Source of the DNA: Plantago elongata
Taxonomy: Eukaryota; Streptophyta; Magnoliopsida; Lamiales; Plantaginaceae
Assembly: GCA_036897095.1 (NCBI GenBank)
Contig: JAYMSP010001150.1
Location: 1-35,534 of the forward strand
DNA: 35,534 nucleotides
Reading direction: 5' to 3'
Made by a program: the position numbers and the translations under genes. This document shows positions 23,600 through 34,000 of the stretch, one piece after another (within the stretch, counting starts at the first letter, position 1; the number at the start of each line of letters is the position of its first letter). Under the pieces are notes generated by a model, which searched no databases, was not told the DNA's origin, and saw nothing but the letters and a program-made list of their open reading frames with translations.

Positions 23600-24690
23600 C
23601 TTTTGGAGAAAGAGGGCAATGGCCGATTGGCCGTCACAAGAAATTCAAAAATTATTTGGGCTAAAAAGAGGGCGCCTTTTAATTTCATTTTGATTATACC
23701 AAATCTCCTAAACTAAATTATACCAACTCATACGATACATAAGAACGATGAGGTTACTTCCATAAACTTTACAAAAATTTAAGGATCAATTGGCAATCAA
23801 TTTAAATTGGCAAAAGTCAATTCAAATTATTTCTCAACCAGTCACTATAATTTCATGTAAATGTGTATTTTATACATAAATATTAATGTTTTAATCCAGA
23901 TGGAATATGGCTACTCCGATACAGGGTGGTAGAGCTTTCTGATCGGCCTACCCGAAAGTTATTCCGATCAGCTTCACTGGAACATGATCTTGATCACATT
24001 TGTGGCTGACCGGGCGGCATGTTTTGGTCAGCTTTGAAGCTGGCGAAAACATGCTCATGGTCAACTTTGAAGCTGACGAGACGATTCGAGTTGTCATTTT
24101 TATACATTTTACTTTTCTTTTATGTTCTTTTATTAATTTAAATATACTAATACTAATAATTAACAACTACAAACACTAAATTAAAATAATAAAATTATTT
24201 TTGTATATTTCATTATCGACAAACGATGCCACTATTATATGATATTGATTTTCTTCCATTATGCACCACGGAAAATCACTGGAAATGTGCTCCGCCATCG
24301 GAACACATGAAATTACACTGGAACCTGTAATTATTTTTCTATGGAATTACACTGGAACTGTGATTATTTTCTTTACTTGTAGACTTGTTGGAGTCCTAAT
24401 AGGGTATTAATTTATTTTAAGTTTAATTTCAGTATTGAAATTCGCTTATGTGAATTGTGTCTGGTTATGTCCACAATACTGTAAATCTGATATCGATATC
24501 ATATGTAGTGAGAAGGAAGACCTTTGTATAATTTATCAGATAAGGTTAGGAAGAACAACGTTAGAAATGGTTCGACTAAACAAAAACTTTGACAAGCGGC
24601 TTGATAGTTTCCATTACGGCGAGTATGCGGAGTTGGTTTGGCATTGTTTGCTACGACTAAATATGTAGGTATTAGTATAATAGCTTGTGA
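23600..24690. other. Intergenic, with imperfect 34-bp repeat at about 24025-24085
   Basis: Mostly AT-rich. A more GC-rich island at about 23900-24100 contains GGTCAGCTTTGAAGCTGGCGA at 24025 and GGTCAACTTTGAAGCTGACGA at 24059, a 34-base offset, each with a short palindrome around CTTTGAAG. A 77-residue open frame at 24435-24668 matches nothing I know. Confidence 0.4.
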
Positions 24691-24965
24691 TCATGATCAA
24701 AGTTACTTGTCTGGAGTCATCAAAATATATAGTTAACTCTGATGTTGCGGAATCTACAACACTTGTTTAGAGCTTAAACATGGTTAATGCTACAGGGTGA
24801 ACAAAGTGTGTATTGAAGGTGATAATTCAACAGTTATAAGGACCTTCAAAGTTGTTTGCACTTGTGTGAAGGTTTTTGAGAAGAACGCCTTGGCTACTAC
24901 AGAAATTTATTAAGTTGATATACTACATATTAAAAGAGAAGGGAATGTAAGGAAGTGGGAAGGTT
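24690..24965 (+). mobile_element. Probable LINE RNase H relic
   Basis: Broken frames on the plus strand give DVAESTTLV, then VNKVCIEGDNSTVIRTFK. These fit the A-E-x-x-A-L helix and the E-G-D-S-x-x-V-I strand of the RNase H domain at the C-terminus of plant LINEs. Stops and frame changes interrupt it, no other LINE domain is present, and nothing after 24965 is recognisable. It is weaker than the relic at 8156-9090. Confidence 0.4.
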
Positions 24966-25904
24966 ACTCTAGAGGGATTTCTATTCTTAGGTGCTCTTCA
25001 AGACGATTCAACATATCGACGTCCGAATGGGATCAATTCTCAATTCTCAGATCTAGAAGTCCTGCTCAAACCAAAAGGACAAACTCTCGATAAAGCAGTG
25101 CTCCGTTTTCATTTTCCATTGATCGTCGACGACACGTCCAAGAAAAGTCTCCCCTCGAATGAAGGAAAAATGAAAGCCTACTCTGGAAGCTTAAGGTCTT
25201 ACCAGTGATCGAAACACTGACTTGTACGCCATAGATTAGCTAAAGAAACCACTAAGGACGATGAATTTTATGTTTTGCCTTTTGAGTTGTAACCTCTCTC
25301 ACTTTAATATGCATTAATGGATGAAATGTTTTTCTAAAAACAAAGAAGTCTTGCGATCACTTCAATGGCTTCTTTGAGTAGATATTTTTTGAGTAGGATA
25401 ATAGTTTAAGGGGCGTGGGAAATAAGAGATCGAAGATAGAAAGGAGACGATTTTGTAATGCTAACAATACTCTATTTGGAGAAAAACACCTACTCCATCA
25501 TCAACATATCACTTTATATGACTATGTATCACTTTGATATTGTTATGTGAGCTTCTTGTTTCTTTTGTTTCTTTTTATCTAATGTATGTTCTTTTTCTAA
25601 CTGTTAAAGGGTGAGTCGAACTCCAACATATTAATTGGAGGTGAAACGTCTTACCAACTAAGTTGGGCTTCGTTGTCTTTACCTAATGTACTGTTAAAGT
25701 CTATATAGTGCAAAGTAAAAAGGGTTCATTATATGAAGTGACTCTACCTAGATCTTCTACGTTATAACAATATACTAATACACGACTTATTAACTTACAT
25801 TATTATATTAATAGAAAATTCGCTGAGTTACAAGCTGAAATATGGAGTACTAGCTAGTATAATATGTCTTGTAAAGAAGATTAATTAAGCAAAGCCAAGC
25901 TCGG
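24966..25904. other. Intergenic, one tRNA-like repeat
   Basis: No supportable gene. On the minus strand at 25608-25671 a tRNA-like sequence has an A box (CTTAGTTGGTAAGACG) and a B box (GGAGTTCGACTCACC) about 35 bases apart. This looks like a SINE head or decayed tRNA, but its stems do not pair well enough to call a tRNA gene. Confidence 0.4.
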
Positions 25905-26247
25905 AATGTACTCATCTATGTAGTCAGCTGGCTGCGAATGACACTCCGAATATTCTTGATGCCTTCTTTGTCAGAATCAATCAGAACCAGAACCTGCAGC
26001 TTCCCGGCGTCACATAAGTCATAAGTTGTCCAGAATTGAGCAATCTATGAGGAACATGGTCATCATTGGGCATCACAAGACTTAATTTTTTCTCCCAAGA
26101 CAATATTCCCCTGCTATTATCATTATTCAATGCATACATGCTCCAAGTCGAAGAACGCTGATCCTGATCATCTACATATCTGTGAGCAAATAGAGCTAGA
26201 GATCTTCCATATATATTACTCCGCCCATCCCGAAGAACTTTATACAT
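25905..26247 (-). pseudogene. Relic of a protein gene, perhaps F-box-associated C-terminus
   Basis: The minus strand reads SWEKKLSLVMPNDDHVPHRL and NSGQLMTYVTPG. After a change of frame it continues VLVLIDSDKEGIKNIRSVIR and soon stops. Alternation of tryptophan-led strands with an N-G-x-L step and a Y/I-D-x-x-K-E strand is reminiscent of the C-terminal region of plant F-box-associated proteins. No F-box or upstream exons are seen, and a Stowaway-like MITE overlaps its upstream end. The family assignment is a guess; the decayed coding character is more secure. Confidence 0.3.
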
Positions 26248-26311
26248 TAGAATTAGCGCATTGTTTTATACTAAAAGGTAATTATATGAAATTTTCACGG
26301 AACAAAGGAAG
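26219..26311. mobile_element. Stowaway-like MITE, 93 bp
   Basis: The left end CTCCGCCCATCCCG and the right end, read on the minus strand, CTTCCTTTGTTCCG, are both variants of the plant Stowaway terminus CTCCCTCCGTCCC. TA stands directly outside each end (26217-26218 and 26312-26313), as expected of Tc1/mariner-type insertion. The ends have drifted mainly by transitions, so the copy is old. Confidence 0.5.
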
Positions 26312-28440
26312 TATAATATTTTCTAACATAATTTATCAGTTTTCCACATATATAAGTTCTAATATTTGCTAATATCGTTCACACAAAACATATAATTTAC
26401 TAAATATTCGTGAACACATTAAAATTTTAACAAATTGAACATGAACAAGTGATGAAATATTCAATAAATATGAACACAAATTGAGCATGACATATGTTAG
26501 ACGAACAAAAGTTCATGAAGGTTGATGTTATATTCTAAATACACCATGTATTAAACTACATATAGTTCTATTTGTAAAACACATATTCAATAATAAAAAA
26601 TATAACAAAATGAAGAAATAATATATATTAGAAAGAAAGAAGAAATGACGTAGGAGAGAATAGAGAAAGAAAATCTATTATACATGATTTTGAGATAATA
26701 ATAATATTTTAATAACATATGGGTAGATGAGAGATTACATCAATTGGGAACTTGACAAAACATTATACAAATCGTGGCTGAAGTAAAAAAAAATTATCTG
26801 TACCTTTTTATTTAAATTTGTAAATTGGGTAACTTTCACACTAAAGATGGTATAGTGATAAAACTTTGACACTAATGTAATTGTGTCCATGTTGTTGACA
26901 CCACAAAAAACGTGGGTCCCATCATTGTGATCTTGTTACTTTAATCTTCTTTGATGTGAAAAAAATAATGTTTTTGACACTAATAATTCTCACTAAAAGT
27001 ATCAAATTCTAGTAGTATGGAGTTTTTTTTAATTATTATTAAACATGAATATAGCATTACAATTACAATTGTTGAATAAGACGAATTTATCAATCGATTC
27101 TAGATGTAAATCACCACCAATCTCTATTCAGAGGCCATTCGGCTACAAACACTTTAACATAAAAATGGAGTGAAAACAATATTCATTTTCATTATTCCGT
27201 TAATAGAAGTTGCTTTCAATAAATATCAAGTCCTTCCAATGAAGGAGAGAAGTGGCAATGAAAGCCATCATGTTTTGCACTCATTTCTAGCCTCTTTGCA
27301 GAAAGAAACACATATTTATACCATATGTGGTACGAGGATGTGGAATATAAATTTCATTCATAAGTATGGAAATTTGTAGTAAATGAGTTTGCCCAATGTA
27401 TTTCTCATCGAATTGACCTTTAAATTGCAACTTAGTGGATTTTATACACCTCATTATCGTTTAGTACAAATTTTATTACGATAATATAGTGGACCGGATC
27501 TATAAGAACGGTCCACTAAAAAGATAATTAAAAATATACAACCATCATGACGACAATCTATCTCTTAGAATGTAGAGCGATTGTCTAAGAATATAATTTT
27601 TCGTAATCATTAAAATACTTTTAAGTTAACAATATCAGTGGTTTATATAAAAATATGTATTTTGGATATTTGAATCTACAATATTCATTGATACCTTATA
27701 GTTTGGTAATTTGAACTTTTAAAGTTAATTTTGATGTATATTAAGGATATTCTACCAATGACATTGTCAGTTTCTATCACTTCTGTTTGGATGAGTAAAT
27801 AATTTTGCAAATTAAATAGCTAGAGTTTGAAAAAAAACAAATTTATGGATCGTAGAATTATGTGGATTTATCCGCATCCATGCAGATTAATTCCTAGTCC
27901 GATTCGCTATGAATGGATTAGATTATGGATATTATTTTTTCCATTTGTTTCTACGAATATATGTTCAATTGGATCGGATCGGATTGGATCCGTCACACTC
28001 TAGAGTACAATTGCATGACTTAGCGCAAGACAAGTACTATAATAACCTATGCATGTACAATCGCATACATGAATTAGGTAGTTTAATAATATGTGGCCCT
28101 AAATTTAAGTTGTTTTAATATATATTTTTATATATAATTACATAATATAAAATAAACCTGGGTTTACAAAGGTATGTGTAAGTTTCTTTTTCATTTAATC
28201 TCTAACATGACTATACAGATGTTGAGTATGTCTTTGTAATTATGTCGTACATAAATCTGTAAGGATCACAACAAATTTATTTGAACGTGGAAAAAGCTTT
28301 TATTATCTTACTACCAACTATTGACATTTAGTTTCACTTTGTGAGTTCTTGTGAATATTGTTTTTAATGACATGATTTTATTCTTTCGCGTATGAATTAC
28401 ATTATTTTTCCGTTTTATAAAATCGCTGAATTCGTAAAAA
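26312..28440. other. Long AT-rich intergenic region upstream of the MYB gene
   Basis: No gene is supportable. It contains a perfect 10-bp inverted repeat TAGTGGACCG (27487-27496) / CGGTCCACTA (27509-27518) with a 12-base loop, and a cluster of GGATCGGAT-type words at about 27970-27992. The last few hundred bases should hold the MYB promoter. Confidence 0.5.
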
Positions 28441-28443
28441 CCT

Positions 28444-28452
28444 TATTTATAT
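28444..28452 (+). promoter_or_regulatory. TATA box of the MYB gene
   Basis: TATTTATAT followed by CCCC and a CT/CA-rich leader, 63 bases before the ATG at 28515. An in-frame ATG at 28392 lies upstream of this box, which argues for the downstream start. Confidence 0.5.
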
Positions 28453-28514
28453 CCCCTATCTCCAACAATTCTCCTCAATCACCAAACAAAGATACAAAAA
28501 GGATAAATCACACA

Positions 28515-30098
28515 ATGGAGTGGGAGGACTTTTTGTGCTACTCTCCATTAGATCAAAGTTTGTATAACATTTTACCAAACCAAATGAAAATGGAGAAGGG
28601 TAGCACTAGTAATGCTAATGTTAATGCAGTATGGACTTTTGAAGAGAACAAGGTGTTTGAAAATGCTATGGCTGAGCAAGTTGAGAATTTGGGCTCAGCT
28701 GCGTTCTTCCAGAGACTAGCCTCCAAGCTTCCAACCAAATCCATGCAAGATATCAAGATCCATTTTGAGGCATTAATTAAAGATGTTGAAATGATCGAAT
28801 CGGGTTCAGTCCCGATTCCCGACTATGACCGGCACATAGAGAAACGAGCACTCACGAACGAGTTGATATTGGAGAGTGCTTGTAAGAGAGACAAGGGGTC
28901 TCCATCGGTTGAACCTAAATCGATGTCAACCAACGTTGCCCAACGCCGAAGAGGAGTGCCTTGGACCGAAGATGAACACCAGTAATGTTTTCTCTCAATT
29001 TACAAGATTCATACCTTGCAAATACATGATTTATTCATGTATTGGTATTTTCATTGATCGTTTTATTCAATAGATTGTTTTGCAACCTCATTTTGAATTC
29101 CAAAATAGTCATTCGCTAATTAGCTCGCTCCAATTTGGTATGCATAAACACATAAAGGATCATTTGCATTACAATTATGTGTAATTAAAAGATAAACTTT
29201 ACTTAAATATTAGTAGTTAGCGACGTGTAAACTATAGACATGAAAGTTTTTCATCGATAATAAATAAAGTATAATAAATAATATATAATGTAATATCACT
29301 TGCACCATAAGGCTTTAAGTTGTCATAAGTCATAGCAAAATCCCCTTTTTGTCATCTCATGGATATGTGCAGGTTATTTCTCATGGGACTGAACAAATAT
29401 GGCAAAGGCGACTGGAGAAGCATATCCAGGTACTATGTGATGTCCAAAACTCCGACACAAGTTGCAAGTCATGCCCAGAAGTACTTTAGACGCCAGACAA
29501 GCACAACTCCAATGGACAGGCGCCGCCCAAGCATCCATGACATCCAGACTGTTCATCCCTCCGTTTGCCCTTCCGTAAACACTTCACCACCCACGTTCAA
29601 CACTAGCTCTGCGACATCTCATGTGCAGTTCGAGAGGATGACTATCCTCACAAACAACTCCATTAGTGGAATGAGTACTAATCATGAGCAGAAACCTAGT
29701 ACTCTTGTTTTCGCTAATCAACACCATTCCGCCAAGGAATTCCATAGAGCGGCGATTTTGCAAAACAACAGTTCCATGAATGAAGTGAGTATTAACTATT
29801 TGCAAAATCCTTACTTCTCCATCCACTAATGATATTATCCGATATTATGCAGTTCCAACAGGGATCATCTACTCTCATGAACAACTCTTTCATGAACGGT
29901 GCAAGTACCGGCTATGGGCAAAACCCTACTGCTTTTATGCAAAACTTGCAGACAAGGGATCTCATGAACAACACTGTGATGAACGGGGTGGGTACCTGCC
30001 ATGAGCAAGATCCCAATATTCTCCTCCATGCTAACAGTACCGATTCCACCTCACTTTACCATATGCTTTATTCGCCTACAAGTAACAAGTGGAGTTGA
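28515..30098 (+). CDS. DIVARICATA-like two-repeat MYB transcription factor
   Basis: Exon 1 is 28515-28981 and exon 2 starts at 29373. A third exon at 29853-30098 is inferred, with donor GAA before GTGAGT at 29785 and acceptor ATGCAG ending at 29852. This gives 374 residues; if that 68-base intron is kept, translation stops at 29829 with 307. The N-terminal SANT-type repeat covers about 38-92 ([10 protein letters not shown] to HFEALIKDV), and the second MYB repeat about 146-196, with GVPWTEDEH and SHAQKYF at 188-194, the mark of the DIV/MYBS/I-box-binding class. The helix usually bearing RW in the first repeat has FF here. The tail has degenerate repeats around NNSxMNGxSTxxxQNP. The protein should be nuclear and bind GATAA/TATCCA-like sites, by family. 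The first start, at 28392, lies before the TATA box and was rejected. Confidence 0.88.
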
Positions 30099-31041
30099 AC
30101 TCGGACTCCTTGCAAACACCGCAGCTCCCGAAAGAAGACAGAAATGTGGGACAATAAGAGGGAGCTAGGGTTTTTTTTCCCTTCATGAATAAAATTTGAA
30201 AGTAATTGTGAAGTATGAATAATGTCAATTATCTACTGAGAAAATGTAAAAGCAATATTTGAACATTTTCTAATTTATACTCCTCGTTTGAAGATGAATG
30301 TTATTATAACGACCCGACCACTAGTCGATTTAGCCACAAATTTTGGACCGAATAGCATGGACAGCTTCGTGCACATATATATACGATGGTATCACTGTAT
30401 TAGCACGTCTTGTCCAACGCGCTTTCTCCTCACGCACAGTCAAACCAGGAAAATTCTTAGTTGATTATCCATCATAAATTTGATCTAGAACAAGCGTTCT
30501 CAACTTATCTTACCTTCATCATACAAGCAGCATTCTTAACCCTTTAAACTCTTTGAAAATTAGCTTGAAACTTTGGATGCCCTAGTTAATAATTCTCTAC
30601 AAATCAATGAACCGTAGATCTATTAGCAAGTAGTGGCAGAGTTGAGCGTGAACGGATGTACCCTGATAATAAAACTTAATACTGTATATTCATGCGGTTG
30701 CTACTAAATTCATTGAGCGAGAACACAACGAAAAAACTGAACAAACTGTCTCTTGGTAAAGCAGCTCTGTGGCCTAGCATAAATTATAAATCAAACAAAA
30801 AAAAAAAAGATAAATTATTATAATTTTACAAACATATATCTGCGCATTCTAAAATGAATATTTGCTCAGAAAAAGAAGAAAAAAGTATGCTATAGGCTAA
30901 ACCCGAGAACAACCTAGTATCTTACACCCGAAAAGACAATCGGTAACTGAAAAGAAAAGGCTTCTTGCAAGAATACATATAAATACACACCAGGAAAAGA
31001 ACCATTGCATGGACTAAATAAATCTTCTTCAAACAGTATGA
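30099..31041. other. Intergenic between convergent MYB and PP7 genes
   Basis: The first 150 bases are probably MYB 3' UTR (AATAAAATTTG at about 30188). No open frame or repeat end is supportable in the rest; a GC-richer stretch at 30308-30445 looks unlike its flanks but shows no structure I can name. Confidence 0.5.
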
Positions 31042-34000
31042 TCAAGGGTCTGCTGCCATTGATTGCAAATCCAATTCTTCATCAGAATCAATGCAAAATT
31101 CGAAATCATAATAAGGATTCGCCTGCCATAAGGAGTTGAGCATGCAAGGATTAGATTTAGGTAGAAGCTTTGGTTCATGTTAGAAGCTATCCTCACATCT
31201 TATGTTACTATCACTATAAACAATTCTATCCATGCAGAAATGGCTGAATTCTAGAGTATTTGTCAGTGAAAATGATCATTAACAGTTAATAAAAATACAA
31301 GATGCTTTAACGTTCACAGAAGTACTAGATTAATTTGAAATATGAGGTTATTTGAAAGCGAATTCAGCATTATTTCATACCAACAAATGTCTTTTAAAGA
31401 AGATGTTTGTAAAAATCAGTCACCTTTGGTCTTGGAGTAACAGCTTCAAAGCTGTGGAAAACAGGTGTATCAAAATGTGGGGGCTCCAAGATAATATATG
31501 CTCCCTTGTTTTTGTACCTATCTTCTGTTGCCTGTGACATACATCATTAAAACGACAAGGTAAGCAAGTGCACTGATGCTTTGGAAACTGAAATGTTCTC
31601 CATCGACAATGACTTCAGAAAGAAGCCCTAATTAAATAACTCCAGTTGATTTTTAAATCAACTCAATCTGATACTGCCTCCTGTGGTAACACCTTAATTT
31701 GGTTGCCTTCAGTAACAAACTCAATCTATGTACAACTAAATTTTTGTAAATTGTGCTTACTAACAAAACATTGCCCGTACAGACTTCAAAAGATGACCAT
31801 CTCCACTTTTCTATAAAACTTGCATTTCTGGAATATTTTAGAGATGCACTGGAAGATGCGTATTTCACTCATGCCAGGAACAAAAACCAGTAGAAGACAT
31901 GAGAAACAGATTGGCTTTCTTTTACTCGAGTTTAGTTTAGTCAATTCATCAACTCCAAACTAAAAAATGAGTTACTATTCATCAACTCCAAAGTCCAAAC
32001 TCAAAACTGCAAAATTCAAATATCCTAATAAACCCTATCAATATCGCAATTTTAATACCAAAAACAAATTTTCAAAACTCAACTCAAGTTGAGTTAATTC
32101 ATCAACTCCAAAACTCTAACTCAAGTTGAGAGCCAAACACTATGATGATGTTTCAAAACAGCAGGTCAGGCTTATGCCAATGATTGTCAATCTTACTGGG
32201 AACCCGCATGATCCTTCTATCCCAGATGCCAGAGTGTATTCAGGCATGCCTGAGATAGAATACCATCTATACCAGTTTGCTGAGCATCCCAGATGGTCCC
32301 AGTGTTTTGCGGACTGGGATCCCAGCAAATCATGGATATTTATATTTTCCGATACAATGATCTTTAGGGGTAAATGCCCAATTAACCCTCAATTTCCTCG
32401 AGTTTGCCTGTCTTCATGACTCTCAATAAGAAATTCTATGACTTATTATTAGTAACTTGGTTATTGTAAGTTGAAGGCACTTGTAAGTTAATTTTTAACG
32501 TTACACATACTTATATGTTCATTTTGCAAGTTATCACACACACAGGGGACAGAAGCATAGGCGTGTGGTACAAACAACAGCTACCAAAATAACATGCTTG
32601 TGCTTTTCACGTACTCAGTATCACTAATTTCCTCTTTTAATTGATATATCTAAATTCTAAGCCAAGACCCAGTGTGTAATTATTACAGTCACCAAACAGA
32701 ACAATGCTATAGTTTAAAGTAGATTTTACACATCTAGCTAGGTCAAGCGGAACTCCTCAACATTGATTTTTCCTAAACATGTTTTGGGCCATAAGTATTG
32801 ATTTGGACAATATTTATGAGCATGTTTTTCTTATGGATGTATATTTGACAATTTTCCCATGTCAAACGGAACTCCTGGTTAATACTTTCTATTCATGTTT
32901 CTCTTATGGATGTATATATATTTTTATTTTTTTTGAGAACAAGTTTGGAATATATTAATAACCAAATGTTATGGATGTATATATTTGGTATATATCAGAA
33001 TTAACCAAAACTCAAAAAGCATTAGGCAGATTAAGAAACCTGAAATTGTGGATAATCTGGGGCACTAAAGAGTGTGATAAGCTTCCCAGATTCTACAATA
33101 TGATCTATTGTATAACCGACATCCATTCCTCCGAGATCGGATCGTTTATCCCTTGCATCAGGACCTTCATGAGACCTGATAATTAACTGCAATACCAGAA
33201 ATGAATATTATGTAAGCACATCAAATTACCACGACAGCACACTTTTCTGTGCGTGAGTATATGCACTTGCAGGTTGACAAGAAAAGGTGTGATAATTAAA
33301 TAAGCATGTCAATGAAGGAAGTCTGGGAAAATCGTGCCCGTAAGAACAAGATAGAAAAGGCATTTAGAGAAACTGAACAAGAGACCAAAGACAGAAGCTC
33401 GACAGCCCCCAACCTCATATAGCAAACAAACACACCTGCGGACAACTTTTAAGGTACTTACTTGTAATCTGCTTTGAACAATTCCCCCCTTGGTTGTGTG
33501 GTGTGTGGGGGGGGGGGGGGGGCAATCAATTGAACTCCAAACTGTAGGTATTAACCCTGAATTTATTGATTAGGTACAGTTAACTCATAAAGTCCTGCTT
33601 ACCCGAGAAACAAACAAGCAGGTACAATATAGATATGACTTTTGAGTAGGGAGGCAAAACAAAATAATCTAATTAAAAGATTCATATAAAGACAGATAGT
33701 TAAAGTGCATTACTCGATTTACAAAAAAAATAAATAAATAAATAAAGAAGAAAAAAAAGACAACAGTAATCAGAATATAAATGAAGAATTAGTATAAAAT
33801 GCAATATCTTAGTGACATCAATAAAGGCAATATATGTCAATATTTACATACATATAGTATAAAGTATGAAAAGGAATGCAATAGTATGTTAGATACTAGT
33901 AGTACTAATTACTGGTTTCGTTATAGCAAAAAAAAGAACATAATTACTGGTCTACAGTTGATTCTTAATTGTATGAGAATCAGATTGTTCACCTTTAAAT

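Noticed and set aside
24435-24668. 77-residue open frame
   Set aside because: No family match that I recognise, isolated in repeat-eroded DNA, with no splice or promoter support.
25608-25671. tRNA gene on the minus strand
   Set aside because: A-box and B-box words are present, but the acceptor and anticodon stems do not pair; better seen as a SINE or tRNA-like relic.
28392-28514. Upstream in-frame start for the MYB gene
   Set aside because: It precedes the likely TATA box at 28444, and the extra residues look like translated promoter and leader.
30308-30445. Possible fragment of a long terminal repeat
   Set aside because: The composition differs from its flanks and AACGACCCGACC has a repeat-like feel, but no ends, duplication or coding part support it.
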